NCBI GenBank assembly: GCA_030063045.1
Contig: JAQSEB010000048.1
Span: 1,116,001-1,180,000 of the forward strand
Length of the DNA stretch: 64,000 bases
DNA from: Pratylenchus scribneri
Taxonomy: Eukaryota; Nematoda; Chromadorea; Rhabditida; Pratylenchidae
Direction of reading: 5' to 3'
Part shown: one piece after another, positions 35,028 to 48,480 of the stretch
How positions within the stretch are numbered: the first letter of the stretch is position 1
Layout of the letters: the number at the start of each line of letters is the position of its first letter
Notes under the pieces: generated by a model
Seen by the model: the letters and a program-made list of their open reading frames with translations, nothing else
What the model was told of the DNA's origin: nothing
Database searches by the model: none
Made by a program: the position numbers and the translations under genes

Positions 35028-38000
35028 ATTGATCTATCATTGTTAAAATTATATAAAATTTCTATTCAACAAATGAGAATTTTCTATAATAAATTATATT
35101 AAAGCTATTAATTCATAATTATTTGCATCTGGTTGCTGCTCTTAAGTACATAATTTTTAAAGCAACAAATTAATCCAAATAATCATTGTTTTGTTTAGAT
35201 AATTTTAATTTGATTTAATTTATTTTTGTACATATGTATATGTAGTTAATTCCTATTAAAATTATCGAGATAATTCATAAATTTTTTAAAATTTATGGAA
35301 TTTTTTTTTATTAAAAAAATTTATTAAATAAATAAATTCTATTAAAAGAACAATGACGGAATCAATTATAATAACTTCCAAATTCCTACAATAAAATTTA
35401 CAAGAAAAATTTAAAATGATCCAATTGTTCAATAGGAAAATTACTAAATCTAATTGGAAAATAATTATAAAAAAAAATTCAGATTTTATTTTTTCAGATT
35501 TTTTTCAAAATTTATAAAATTTAAATATAAAATAAAAATCAAAAAAAATTTCAAATATCAATTAAATAAATAAGAATAAAATAGAAGAATATAATATAAT
35601 AAATTAATTCATATTAGTATAAAATTTTTATATTTCTAATTAAAATATATATTTATTTATTTTTATTTTATTGTTCTTTTATTTTTCCATATAATTTTCT
35701 TTAAAAAATTTGATAATTATAAAATTCATCCAAAATGGCTTATTATGAATATTATTTAATTGGAAGTTAATAATTAAACAATTTTCACATTTCATTTTAA
35801 TTAAAACAATTTTAGATTTCGATATAATTTATTTTTATTTTATTAATTATATATTTTTCAAAAATTTTATATTAACAATATAGCAAATTATAAATTTTTA
35901 AATTATAGTTTAAATAGAATTATTTTGATTTATTTCAAACACCACCTCCGTAATTTTTCACAAATGTCTCCATTTGGAATTTCGTTATTTATTTTGACTG
36001 CTGAAAATTAAAATAAAAGCACCATTCTTTTTTATTTGTATTTATTATTTTTGCCAAATTATTCATCATTTTCCATATTAACCTGGATAGAAGTCAGAAT
36101 AGATTTTCTTGTTCCATTGATCTAATTATCAAAATATTTTTATTCTCATTTTTTATAATTCTCACAATGATTGTATTGATCATTTAAATATTATTTTATT
36201 TTTTATTAATAGATCACTTATGCATAACCTTTGATATAATCATCAAGATTTCTTATTTTAATGTTTACTAATATATTTATTTTAACTTTTTCATTTTCAT
36301 TGATAAATTTTGTTCATATTTTTAAATTTATTTAGATTAACAATTTTAAGAAATTTCATTAATTTTAAAGTTTTTTACATTCGTGCATATATAGAAGTAA
36401 TTAACAAATATTTAAGAAATTATATTTTATTTAAAAGAATATGTTGGATGCAAAATATTTTATTTAATTTTTGCCTTTTATAATTTATTTTTTATTAAAA
36501 TTTTTGTTACTTTTCATCCAGTTTTTTTATTAGTCTACATTTTTTTAAATACTTTAATAAATATATTATGAACTCCAAATTTTATTAAATTAAAAATTTT
36601 TTCTTTTCTTTATTAAAATTTGATTTTTGATTAGCTAATATTTCTTTTTTAATTTGCCAAACACCATATTGTATTTTTATGTCTATTTTAATTAATTTAA
36701 CGATTTTATTTATATTTGTTTTTAAAGTTTGATTGCATTTTATCGTCTAAATTATTGTGAATATATGAAAATTATTAGTTAGAATCTTTATTCCATTAAT
36801 TTCAAATTCATTTTTTTATGATTCAAAAAATTTAATCTATTTTTTCTAATAATATTTTTGTAAATTTATGTCAATTTTGAAATTTTTTCATAAAAAAAAT
36901 TAGTTAAAATTTTATTTTATTATAAATCGAATTTTTTCTTTTATTATTTTTTTCGGAATATTTCAACGAAAATTCATTTAATTAATACTGTTAGGTTATT
37001 ATTTTTCTTAAATTTTATTTTTTAATAATTTTCTTATTTATTGATTTATATCTATTTCTATAATAATTTTTACTATATAATATACTTTTTCTATTAAATT
37101 TATAGATTACAATAATAAAATTTTATAAAATTCATCATCATAATTATATTTTGTTAATACATTTTTCTTCTAATTATTTTCGATTCTGTTTCATATTATT
37201 TAATTTCAAAAGTTAATAATTTTAGTTATATATGTTTATTATTTTTTAAATTTTCTTATAATGATGGGTTTACTGTTGTAAATTTTATTACGATGAAAAA
37301 TTAAATTTTATGTGATTTTATTTTATAATAATTTTTATCTCTAATTTGATGAAGAATATATGGTTTGACAGTCCTACGTATTATTGATTAAATAGTATAA
37401 TTAAATGTGCAATTTATATGATTGATATTTTAATTATGAATTTGATAAGATGTTTTTAATTGTCTTTTTTAATTTTAATTTAGCCGATATGTTGTCTTCG
37501 ATTGTAGAATTGTGCGACCGTCTCGCATTGTCTTCATTTTTAATATCTAGATTATAATTTATTCTTTTAAGTTTTTTTCATAAAAAATATAAATATTTTA
37601 GTTCAATATATTGAATGATTTAAAAAATGTTTAAAATTATTTATCATTGTAATTTTAATTTAGATTATTTAATTTTAATTTGAATTTTTAATTCAATAAA
37701 TTAATTTTATTTTCTTTATTAATTTTATGAAAATATGTAATATTTTTTTGATTTTAGATATATTTTAATTAATATAATTATTTTTAAAAATTTTTAAATT
37801 TCTTAAATTTCTTATTTAAAATCGTTTAATTTAAATAATATAAATTTTTTATTTCTTTTTTTGTTCGAATAAAAGGACTTATTTTTTATATATATTTACT
37901 TTTTTTTTCTTAAATTATGATTATATATAATATTTACAATAGACAAAATCTAGTTTAAATTTTTGGACATTGTTATTTTTTGGATTATTTTATTATGTTC

Positions 38001-38202
38001 AATATATTTATTTTTTTCTTGTTTTATTTTAGAATTTAGAAAATAATTGATAGATTAGTAAAATTTAAGGCATGAATTCTGATGCATCTTTTTAAGATAG
38101 ATCGCTAACAATTTATATTAAATAAATATTTATTTATCAATAATATCAATTCTTAACGAATTCTCAAATATTTTTTAATTTCTTGATAGATTCTTAATAA
38201 TA
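35028..38202. other. AT-rich DNA
   Basis: 35353-35515 is A-rich on the + strand and starts MTESIIITSKFLQ, then TAA. 35850-36011 is a 54-codon + frame (KHHLRNFSQMSPFGISLFIL). 36080-36120 and 37483-37555 (acceptor TTTAATTTAG, then DMLSSIVELCDRLALSSFL) are further islands. Nothing named. Confidence 0.5.
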
Positions 38203-38442
38203 GTGATTTTTAAATTCATTATAAAATTTTCTATAGTTGTGCCCTTTGCTGAAGCTTTTGAAAACGGACCACATATTGCTGTTCTTCACGAAATCCATCT
38301 TATTGGCCTATTGAATTTTTTTTTAAATTGTAATCTTTGTTACCTATCTTTCCAATTGTCCGATTCCAACTCCTTGAATATTTTTAATTTCAGTTGTTAT
38401 ATTTATATTATGTATATTATAATTGTTTTATTAAGAAATTAA
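38203..38442 (+). CDS. Hypothetical protein or exon, 79 codons
   Basis: The frame crosses an island of unusually balanced composition at about 38230-38400. The core reads VVPFAEAFENGPHIAVLHEI with purine-first codons, followed by a hydrophobic leucine/phenylalanine stretch and a serine/asparagine segment. The reverse strand is broken by a stop in the same island, which supports the + strand. Flanks are AT-only. No family recognised. Confidence 0.38.
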   Translation: MIFKFIIKFSIVVPFAEAFENGPHIAVLHEIHLIGLLNFFLNCNLCYLSFQLSDSNSLNIFNFSCYIYIMYIIIVLLRN

Positions 38443-39852
38443 AATATAGTAAAATTGTTTTTATAATATCAAATAATATATTTATTACTTTTTTAAATTT
38501 TTCTTCTATGAATTTCAATTTATTAAAATAAAATTTTTGAGCTACAATAACATCGTTTTTTGAACCAGCTTTCTGAGTTCCAAAGGTGTTGTATTAAAAT
38601 TTATTTTAAGATTTCAACAATAAGTTTGCCTTTTTATTCTCGGGAATGTTTTATAATCAAAATTTATATGAATATCGAGAATAATTCCTTTTAATTTATA
38701 TTTGCTTTCCGCCAATGTTCCTGATTATTTTGAATTTTTTTATATTTATTAATAATAATAATTTTTTCAAAATTTATCATTATCGCTTATTGAATTTATT
38801 TAATTTTATTTAATGTTTAATGACATTACGGACAAAAAATTATTACTCATTTTTTATTAGGATTATAAACTCATTAAAATAAATCATCTTTTAATTATGC
38901 AAGAATGATAAAATTATAAATTTCACATCCAAATCTAATAGAGACAGTAAAAATATATATTGAATTAAATTTTCCCATCACTATTTGAGTATTACGAAAC
39001 ATTGATTTGCACTTTTCTAGCGTCTAATTTTTTCCTTGTTCTTGGAAATAACATTCGAAATCATTTAACAAAACATATTTATTTTATTTGTCCTATAATA
39101 TTATTTATATTAATTAAATAAATCAAATTTTTCTATAATTTTTGTAATTTAAAATTTTTATATTTTTTTCTATGACAAATATAAAATTGATGAAAAATAA
39201 TAATAAAGCCGAATAAAAAATTTGATGAAGAATAATAATGAATTTCAATCAAATTTATTTTATTATATCAATTTTGTTATACTTTTAGAGAAATACATTT
39301 AAAAATTAAAATTTTCCGTGAAATATATTAGAATATTTGTTTTTTATAATTTTTAATATAAAGAAATTTTTTATTTTCGGAATTGAATTTGAAGTTATTA
39401 TAGCGGGATTTATAAATTTTATGATGGATTCAATAATTATATTTTTTTTATAATTTTCGACAACAATAAATATTTTTAATCTTTTTGTTATTTATTCAAT
39501 TTTATTATAAATTTTTACATTTTCAACAAGTATTAATATATTTTTTATTATATTAAGATTTAAAATACCAAAAAATTTTATAAAAAAAGGAGTAAAATTT
39601 GGGCCATAAGATAATTTTGAAAAAAATTTTATTTATAATGAAAAATGAATTAAATTTTGGCCATTAGAAAATAATTTTTTTTAATTTCCATTTTTTAAAT
39701 TAAATTATATTTAATTTTTAAAATGACAATCGTATATTCATAATAGATAATTAAATTTTTTATATTATATTATTTTTATATTTTAATAAAATTCGTTTAT
39801 TATATTTTAATATATAATAATGTTTGCCAAAAAATACTTACTATTATTTTAA

Positions 39853-39981
39853 AAATATCAATTGCTCTTTCTTTATATATTTAAGTTAATCTTCATCGTA
39901 AACGAATTCCATAGATTCTCATCATTGCCAGGCTATTTCAATAAGATTGACAATGTATGGTTCAATTTTAAATTAAAATAA
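39853..39981 (+). CDS. Candidate exon, 42 codons
   Basis: Open + frame without ATG. The informative part at 39898-39955 reads VNEFHRFSSLPGYFNKIDNV. A hydrophobic stretch precedes it. Ends TAA. No clear splice sites. Family unknown. Confidence 0.2.
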   Translation, partial: KYQLLFLYIFKLIFIVNEFHRFSSLPGYFNKIDNVWFNFKLK

Positions 39982-41307
39982 AAAATTGGGAATAGATAAA
40001 CATTTATTTTATATTAAAAATTTTTATTGATTTTCATCAAAATATATAAAATAATTATCATTTATTTATTTATTATATTTTAGAAAATTTGAACTTAATT
40101 TCTTAATAAAATTATAATAAAATATTACATATAGATATTTTGCTACTTTTATATATTTTAATTTCAGTTATTGATTTTCTTCAAATTCGTCAATTATGAA
40201 TGATCCGATTTTAAACAAAAAGATTTTGTAGATCCAATTTTTTCTTACTTAAATATAATTTTGAAGTAATAGAATTGATTAAAAATAATTTTATTAAGAT
40301 TCTATAATTAATGCAAAATGTCTTTTCAAGTTTCATAAATTTCTAATTAATTTATAAATTTAAATTTTAATATTTCCCCTTTTAAAGAATATAATCATTA
40401 AAATTGTTTTATTGTACGAGATTTGATTTTTATTTAAAAATTAAATTTAGGATGTATAAATTTTCAGTAATCAAAACAATATTCTAGCAAATTTATTTAT
40501 ATATTTAATTATAGAAATAAAATTAAAATATATTCTCTTCTTTTTGTAATACAATTTAATATTCTTCGATGAAATTAAGTCGAGTGTTAAAAATTTATTT
40601 TTTAGTAAAAATTTTTTAGAATAATTTGATATATTATTTTATTTATTATTGTATTTAACAAAATTTCTTATTAGTTTTTAAAGCAATTTGTTGTGTATCT
40701 TTTATTTTATAAATTTGCCTATGTTGTTATAAATTCCTTATATTATATAATTTTTTTACCAAAATTATTTATTATTTTAAAAATTATTTTAATATCAATT
40801 TTATTAATTTTATTAATATTATAATTATATATTTTAACTAGAAATTTAGAACTTAATTTTTTAAATCGCTCCTCAAATTCCCATGAATCTTGCCAGGATT
40901 CATAGTATTATGTTCTCCCATTTTTTAAAATATTTATTTTTCTACGTTTTTTTAAGTACTAGTTTTTAATTTATATAATAAAATAAATAATGAATAAAAT
41001 TTTCATTAAATATAATTAATAAATTTATTTGTTATTATATTAAATTAAAATTTAAAAAATTCTTTTTTAATTAAAAGTCATTTCAATATTAAATTATTAA
41101 TTTTTGTTTATTTAATAGATTTAACTTATATAGTCCTTCGCAGTTATTCCTTTCGGAGTAAACCTATATTTATGCAAAAGTTATAAATTATACTTTCATT
41201 TTGAGAATCTTAATGTTCCGTTATAATTATTTTAAATCATTTTTTTCTTTGTAATATTTGTCGTTATATCATTGGAACTAAATTTATTAATTGTTATATT
41301 TATTTAA

Positions 41308-41430
41308 ATAACACCCTATATTACCGATCTGACAAGTATATTACTACAAGTCACTGACTATTTCTTCATGTTGGATGATTGTTTTCCTTCTCTTCTTTAC
41401 ATATTTTTAACTGTTACTCGCTTTATATGA
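41308..41430 (+). CDS. Candidate exon, 40 codons
   Basis: The frame reads ITPYITDLTSILLQVTDYFF then MLDDCFPSLLYIFLTV and ends TGA. Possibly membrane-spanning. A similar 43-codon + frame ends at about 41185 (LTYIVLRSYSFRSKPIFMQK), so several + pieces cluster here. Family unknown. Confidence 0.22.
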   Translation: MTPYITDLTSILLQVTDYFFMLDDCFPSLLYIFLTVTRFI

Positions 41431-42034
41431 TTGATTAAAAAAATTAATTAAATAAATTATAATTTTAGTTAAAATAAAATTTGCATTTTTATTAGTTATG
41501 CGTTAAGCCCTGATAATTTATTTATATTTTTTTGCAAATTTATGCAGCTTTTTTTTAATAAAAATTTATTTTCATAATTTTATAATTAAAATTAAATCCA
41601 TATTTTATTATTATAAAAATAAAGGAATTAATTATATTTATATTAACTAAAATCTTTAATATATAATTTAAAATTTTAAAATTGATTATATTTTGCATAT
41701 ATATTCTATCTAAAATTTATCTTATAAATAAAATATGCTTTTAAATCTAGATAATTTTCTTGCATTACATATTTTATTTTTCAAATTATTTCCATATTGC
41801 TTTACTATTGCAGAAAAATAAAAAATTTATCAATTTTATAATTTTTTTTCATGGAATTCAACTAGGCTAGCTTTCCAAGAATTCATAAAGGTAGGAAATT
41901 AAATTAAATTTTAATTTCTTTATGAAAATTTAGTCAAATTATATTTAACAATTAATAATTTTTAATTATACTTTTTTTTATCTATTTCCTTTTTAATTTT
42001 TTTTGGTTAGTTTTTTTGAATTTAAATTTATTTT

Positions 42035-42322
42035 TTGGTTCTTTTTTATAACTGTTCATTCAAATATTATCACGCAATTGAATTTTCTTTCGATACGTTC
42101 GAAATTGTCATCCATTTTTTTATATCAAGGTTTTTTTTTATTAAACTCATCGACATTTTGCTATGCATATTGCATAATTTTAAAATTTTAAGAAATGTTA
42201 AAAAATTCAAGTGTTTCAGAGAGAGCAACAAATTTAAAGTTTTTAATTTCATTTTTATTTTATTATTTTTATTTAGTTTCATTATTATTTTATTGCCAGT
42301 TCAATTCGAATTGTGGCTGTAA
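42035..42322 (+). CDS. Hypothetical membrane protein or exon, 95 codons
   Basis: The longest ATG-started frame in the window outside the transposon, with no recognised family. It opens MVLFYNCSFKYYH, has a mixed charged middle (NVKKFKCFRESNKFK) and two hydrophobic stretches: about 43-56 (FFIKLIDILLCIL region) and about 70-90 (FIFILLFLFSFIIILL). A frame this long is improbable by chance here. Against it, phenylalanine and leucine are inflated by the T-rich strand, and a 62-codon frame overlaps from 42003 in another phase. The minus-strand frame 42070-42282 is its shadow. Confidence 0.35.
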   Translation: MVLFYNCSFKYYHAIEFSFDTFEIVIHFFISRFFFIKLIDILLCILHNFKILRNVKKFKCFRESNKFKVFNFIFILLFLFSFIIILLPVQFELWL

Positions 42323-42492
42323 TCAAGATTATAAATAGAAAGTTTTGATTGATCCTTGTCAGCGAATTTAGCCAAATAGAATTGTATATTACCTTCAATT
42401 GATTGTTTTCGACGTTAATGTTTTTAATTCATCAATTATATTTCCGAATAGGGTAATATAGAAATTTTTACTGTATGGGCCTAATAATTAAA

Positions 42493-42519
42493 GGTGGGGG
42501 CTTACCCCATAGGGGTGGT
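42493..42519. repeat. G/C-rich overlapping hairpins
   Basis: GGTGGGGGCTTACCCCATAGGGGTGG-type sequence in a region otherwise nearly all A/T. CCCC at 42505-42508 can pair with the upstream GGGG (42496-42500) or with the downstream GGGG (42512-42515), giving two mutually exclusive stems. Function unknown. It also fits a short glycine-rich reading (MGLIIKGGGLPHRGG) on the + strand. Confidence 0.6.
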
Positions 42520-43145
42520 AGTTATATTATATCTAACAATTTAATTTATTGAATTAATGTTTCTCTTTTTAATTTAATTTTATGTTAAAAAATTTTTGTA
42601 ATATATTTGTTTGTTTATCCAACTTCTGATTTATAGGTAACTTAGTTCTTTTTTTTTATCTAATTTCTGAATTGATAATAATTTATTATTTTAGAAAAAT
42701 GCATTTGTTTTAGTTCTTCCTATTAAGTACAAATCGTAAATTTTAAATTCTGTTTTTATGTTTTCCCATGATATATTTTCTTTCGCCCACAGCATGGGCT
42801 TCGAGTCTTAATTCTATATTTTGTTTAACATCTAATATTTATCCTTTATCCATTTTAATTATTAAAAATAATTTTTTGTAATTATTGAATAAGGTGCATA
42901 TCATGATCAAATTCTTTGGAAAGGGTATTATTTAATCTATGTATGCAATGCCATCGATTGAAGAATTTTAAAATATTTACTATTTAAAATTAGATTGAAT
43001 GCTATTAAAATTTTTGAATAATAATAGCTAATCAAGAATTCTATAAATTAAAATTTTTTATTTAATATATAGAGTATTTTTTAATTCAAATTTAAAAATG
43101 TTAGTCATTTTTTTGATATCATTTCAAAAATTCTTATGCAAATAA

Positions 43146-43301
43146 ATCACGGCTGATCAACCCTTTCAACATTTTCGTCCGAATTTTCTCTTAAAAATCG
43201 TTATCGCAACCAATCGCGAAGAAACCCCGAATAGTTTAGTTGCATACGAAATCGATGCGCAAAATTGCATATTAGCTGTCTTTTATTCACGAGGAATTTA
43301 A
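43146..43301 (+). CDS. Candidate exon or relic, 51 codons
   Basis: An island of notably mixed composition (43145-43300). The + frame runs from a TAA to a TAA and reads ITADQPFQHFRPNFLLKIVI then ATNREETPNSLVAYEIDAQN. Purine-first codons and balanced charge are convincing, but no acceptor AG lies within about 60 bp upstream, so a relic is as likely as an exon. Family unknown. Confidence 0.33.
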   Translation: MTADQPFQHFRPNFLLKIVIATNREETPNSLVAYEIDAQNCILAVFYSRGI

Positions 43302-44872
43302 TTATTTTTCATAAAAATTTTATTACATTTTATCATTATCATTTGATTTTTTCATTGAACTAATCTTATTTATAGAATAATGAGATGCCATATCCCAACT
43401 ATTGTTAACCTTTTTCAATATTTTTGTAGAGGAATAAAATTTCTTTTTTGATAGGTATATTTTTTTGTCCTTTCTAATAATAAAAATATTTTAAATTTCA
43501 TTAAATTTTTTATAATTTATTATTTGAATTCATTTTATTTATTTTTTCTGTTAGTTACAGTTATTTTATGATTGTTTTATTTAATTTATAACCATTTTGT
43601 GTTTATTAATATATAACATTATAAATGAGCGAGTCTGCGACAGAAATTTATTTTATTTTTAATTTTATAAAAAATATTTTATTTGTTTTTTTTATTTGAT
43701 AAATTTTATATTTAATCTATTTAAAAATTCTTACATTTTTTAGTTAAAAAATTTTCGATCATTATTAGTTTTTATTATGACTAGAATTTTTCTGAGCATT
43801 TAAACTTTAACTATATTTAATTTATATTTATTTAAATATTTACGATAAAAATTTCATTTTTGTGCTTAGTATTTTTCTATTAATATAAAATTAAGATTAT
43901 TAATTTTTTCAATATTTATTTAATTTTCATTTGTCCATTTTATTATTTTTAAATATTAAATTTACTTACTCGTCATTTAAAAATTTTACGAATAGTTTTA
44001 CTCTTGTATATTAAGAAGATATTTTATTTATATTTAATATATTGAACTAAATTAAATTTTCTTGTTATTTGAATAATTTATATGCAACACTGATTGAATA
44101 TGATGCCTAAAAACATTTAGTTTTAAAATTTTAAAATTCATCATTTATTAAACTGATTTGGTCCTGTTGTTGAACATTAATATAATAAATGCGCACTGGT
44201 TCCGACCAATATATTTAATTCATTTTTTATATAATATTATTCATTGTTTATCTTTTTCAACTTATTTTTTTTTGATTTCTTAATCTTTATTATGCTTATT
44301 CTATTACAAAGTCATATTCGTGAACGCAATTGTTCATTTTCAAACAATAAATCTTATTTTAATAATAAATATTTTGCAAGAAACATTTAAATTATAACTC
44401 TCAATATACCGATGATAACAAGAATAATCCGGATCTTCAAGAGGATATAATATATAGTGAGATTAATTTTTATGGTTATTACGTCAATTTTTTCAATTTA
44501 TTATTTTTATTTTTATTTTTTTAATATATTAATATAATTATATAATATCACTTTATTTTTAATTAATTGTTTTATCCTATTGCAATAATTCCTCTTGACA
44601 TTGACAGAATTTCATTCAAAATTTGATGATGTTTAGTAATTCAGCATATTTTAATAAATTTATTCATCAGAATAATTCCTAAATATAGATAGTATAATCA
44701 TTTAATAATACATTTTTATTTTATCAGCAATATCCTTGATTTATTATAAGTTCTAAAATATAATTCCATAAAAAATTAAGATTTTAAAATATTTATTTTC
44801 ATGTTTTTTTCTAATTTTTCAATTTATTTTAAAATAATTATATTTCAGCTCCTTTTTTAAAAGCATTGCAAA

Positions 44873-44995
44873 TTACTTTATTTGATCAACCAATTGTGAA
44901 CTTTCTGATTTGATTAATTGTCGGGACATTCCATAAATTTGATATAAGTCCATCATATTGATAATAATATAATTTCTTATAGGAATATAATGCAT
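44873..44995 (-). CDS. Small ATG-started frame, 40 residues
   Basis: ATG at 44995, TAA at 44873. Reads MHYIPIRNYIIINMMDLYQI then YGMSRQLIKSESSQLVDQIK. The C-terminal half has a helix-like polar pattern. Too short to name. Could be a small gene, a first exon or chance. Confidence 0.25.
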   Translation of the reverse strand: MHYIPIRNYIIINMMDLYQIYGMSRQLIKSESSQLVDQIK

Positions 44996-46165
44996 TGATA
45001 ATATTTGTTTTGAATAGTTTTTAATATTTATTAAAATTAATATTAATTATTTATAAAAATGCAACATAAATAAAGATTAAGAAATATTACATCATAGATA
45101 TCTACAGAAAATTATTTTACCCTTTACTTTAATTTTTGTAGATAAAAAAGTAGAAATCAGTGAGAAATCTTATTAATATTAAAATTTTTATTCTTTTTTA
45201 AATACTTTAATCATAGGTTATATTCTCTGACAATAAGTAATGGTTTTTTCAAATATAATTTTAACCAAATTTGCTATTTTTTAAACATCCATTCTTTCAT
45301 TTCTGAAATCAAAATGTGCTTATTTCTTAAATTGAATTAGATCGACGCCATAGTCTGAGATTCTTGATATGCTGCTACAAGATGACCAAGCCATTTTAAA
45401 TTGCAAATTATAAACTAATTATTTTTAATATAATAAATGAAATTTATAAATATTTTTTGAAAGATCTATATTTTATACAATTATTACTAAAATATTTTAT
45501 TTTATAAATTATTTTACAATATTAATTAGTAATTTATAACATAAAATATTAGTGTTAAAAATATCTTTATAAATTATTTAGAAATATTTTTAATAATTTT
45601 TATAATCAATAAACATTTTTACAATGACAATATCATTTCTTTTTATTTTATCCCAATTATAAAGGTAAATTTTTTTAATTTTATCTTAGTTATAAATATC
45701 ATTTTTTGAAATTAATAATTTTTAAATTTTTTCGGGATTGATACAAAATTTGTCTATTTTTATAATTTTCAATTGATTTTTTACTATCAAAATATATATA
45801 TATCGTAAAAATGTTACGGTGATATTTTTATAATTATTACAATCGTAATGTAATTTTTTCTTTTATTCCACAAATTTTTTCTTGTTTTTTTCATGATAGA
45901 TGATTGCTATTTCTTTATAATTATCCGGATAATGATTTGAAATTGAATTATAATATTTAATAAATTATTAATTTATAATTATTTGAGAATTTTTTATTTA
46001 TATCTCTAATTAAATTAATGTGAATTTATTACGCTTTATAGATATTAATTTTAATAAAGATATTTATAAAATTTTATAAATTTAATATTTATTTATTTAA
46101 TTTAAAACAAAATTTTCTATATTTTTCTGGTGAATCGAATAAATGATTCATTTTTTAAATTTTAA

Positions 46166-46309
46166 TCATTATATTTTCATATTAGATTAGACAAATCCAT
46201 AATATTTTATTTAATTCATTATATTCACGAGTATATCTCGCTTTATCCAGTCGATTTTTATCTATCCATTTTACTCTCCGACAATCTGTCATTGCATGCA
46301 TTCATTTGA
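46166..46309 (+). CDS. Candidate exon, 47 codons
   Basis: Open + frame ending TGA. The informative part lies at 46228-46300 and reads HEYISLYPVDFYLSILLSDN. Composition is mixed there and AT-only upstream. No clear splice sites. Family unknown. Confidence 0.22.
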   Translation, partial: SLYFHIRLDKSIIFYLIHYIHEYISLYPVDFYLSILLSDNLSLHAFI

Positions 46310-46683
46310 AATTTAAATCATTTTGTCTATTTTTGGATAATCAGCTAAAATTTGATTAATTTTTATTATCATATTCATTTAATTAGGTTAAAAATAATTT
46401 TTTATTTTACATAAAATCTTAAATTTAGATATTTTATTATATATAATAAATTTTTTTTATTTGTATTTAGTTTAAGCAATTTTTTACACATCAAAATTTT
46501 TCATTTTTTTCTAAGTTTAAATTATTTAATATATATTTTTTATTTTCATTTTTTAAAGTTCAAATAACTAATTTCTATAATTAAATTTTATTTTAAAGTA
46601 TTTATTTATAATAAAAAATGTTTTGTTATAATTTATTCAAATATGAATTATTTATTAATATTTCATTACCATTTATCAAATTT

Positions 46684-46875
46684 TCAATAACCAATTAATT
46701 TAGAAATAAAAAAATTACCAATATAGGGATCATAATAACGATCTTGTAGAAAGTATCCAAAAGCCGATATAATTGGCTTAGGCGGATCTATTCCAGCAAT
46801 TATAATTGAATATAAACTTTTTTTAAATAATATTAGATAATATTCCTTAAAGAATTCTATTTTTATAAAGATATT
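46684..46875 (-). CDS. Candidate exon with donor, 63 codons
   Basis: The minus frame reads IIIAGIDPPKPIISAFGYFL then QDRYYDPYIGN. A canonical donor GTAATT overlaps the GGT codon near 46720, so the exon probably ends there and the trailing codons to TGA at 46684 are intron. The upstream half is AT-rich (KIEFFKEYYLILFKK). Family unknown. Confidence 0.35.
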   Translation of the reverse strand, partial: NIFIKIEFFKEYYLILFKKSLYSIIIAGIDPPKPIISAFGYFLQDRYYDPYIGNFFISKLIGY

Positions 46876-48039
46876 TTATTTTAAATATTTTCATTATTAA
46901 ATTATATTTTAAATGTTTTCGCTATTAGATATTATCAAATAAATTTTTATAAGAATTAAATTTCCTTTTCTTATTAAAAATTTATAAATCAAAATTAAAT
47001 TTTCCAATTATTTCATTTATTTTGTATTAAGAATTATTACATTGTTATCATCTATTCTAATCGGAAGACAGTATCTACTAAATAATAAAACTCTAAATCA
47101 TTTGGAAGGGCATCCAGCTTGGTAAACTGGCCTCCAAAAAATAAATTCTTTAAAATTTTATTTGAATAATAGCGATTATTGCGTCAATTTGGCAGGATTT
47201 ATTTTTGATCATTGTTTATTTCTAATAATTCATTTCTAAGAAATTATAGAGGATATTTTGGATTTTTTTTTATTAAAGTAATATAATATTTTTTTTCATT
47301 TTTCCCTTCTTGTTATTAATTAAATTTTCTAAATTTTATTAGACAAAGTTGTTAAGTATTGAATGAAAATTTAATACCATAAAAAATAATTTAATGAAAA
47401 TATCGATTAGAAAATGAACATATTTATTTTGAGAAATAATAAATTTCATTTTTAAAATACTTCAAAGTTCGAAAGATTTTTTTCTTTTTTCTCCATCATT
47501 TGAATTATAATTCTGAAAGCTTTCCAAATTGAAAATTTTCACTATTTAAAATAAAATTTATAAAATTCTTTGTTATCATTAATATATCTATCCTTATAAC
47601 TATTCTAAAGATCGCATTTAATTGTTGCATATTTATTTTCTTATAAAGTATTTATTTTAATTTAAATTAGTAATTAATAAAAAGGATCTCATTATTAGAA
47701 ATGTATTTTTTTAATTTATTAAAATTATTATTTTTTTAATTTTTTCAATTTTATAATTTAAAAATATAAATATATTTTTTTTGAAAATATTATATTTTAC
47801 ATAAAAATAAGAATTAAATTTATTAAAATTAATTGAAAATATTTTTGTTCAAATAATTTTTATTTTTCACTTTGTTAGTTTATTCTTTTTTTTTCATTTT
47901 AGAACTTAATCATTTTAATAAATTATTTTATTGAATTATGAATAATAATTTTTAAATATTCTAAAATATTATAAATTTATTTCTTTTATGATAAATTTAT
48001 TATATTTAATTTTTCAGCATTTATTTAATAGTATTTTAA

Positions 48040-48126
48040 CTTTTTAAGCAAAAGTGTCTTTCTGGAGAAGTTTTCTTTTCGTTAACTGAGAAAGAAGATT
48101 TAGAATTCATTAATTTCATCATTTAA
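48040..48126 (+). CDS. Candidate exon, 28 codons
   Basis: After an acceptor-like ACTTTTTAAG (AG at 48047-48048) the frame reads QKCLSGEVFFSLTEKEDLEF, with a clear acidic segment unusual for chance T-rich sequence, and ends TAA. No donor seen. Family unknown. Confidence 0.28.
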   Translation, partial: LFKQKCLSGEVFFSLTEKEDLEFINFII

Positions 48127-48451
48127 ATATATTATTAGTTGATTATTATTGTTTTTATTATTTTTCATCATATTAATAAATTACACGTTTAGTTTAAAAC
48201 CTTGAATATTTTCAAATCTATTTTTTGTCCTTTTTAATGCTATTAACGGGTCTATGTCTACTATTAATAATATTAATTTTTTAATAGTTCTTATTTTGTT
48301 ATATATTATTTAGATAAATGCATTTTCTGATATTCCTAAACTATAATTAGTAATATATTTTAATAATAAATATGCGCAGGGTAAAATATCATTTTAATAA
48401 TTTTATCCCAATTTATTTCGATAAATTTCACATTTCATTCATTTCTCCTAT

Positions 48452-48480
48452 TTATCCCCAAATTTGAAAATGGGGAATAA
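48452..48480. repeat. Short imperfect inverted repeat
   Basis: TTATCCCCA (48452-48460) pairs with TGGGGAATAA (48471-48480) with one bulged base across a 10-bp loop. Immediately downstream an ATG opens a short frame (MDFLNIQNIFGTLFNKE, from about 48484) that stops at TAG. Confidence 0.55.

Larger units (their letters stand above)
42323..46165. other. AT-rich DNA with several islands
   Basis: Besides 42493-42519, 43146-43301 and 44873-44995: 42340-42420, 42770-42805 (acceptor TTCTTTCGCCCACAG), 43380-43450 (RCHIPTIVNLFQYFCRG), 43625-43699 (ATG frame MSESATEIYFIF), 44400-44460 (minus YPLEDPDYSCYHRYIESY) and 45340-45395 (minus ATG frame MAWSSCSSISRISDYGVD). All short, none named. Confidence 0.5.

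Noticed and set aside
42070..42282. 70-codon minus frame, leucine/lysine-rich
   Set aside because: Shadow of the longer + frame 42035-42322; composition follows the A-rich strand.
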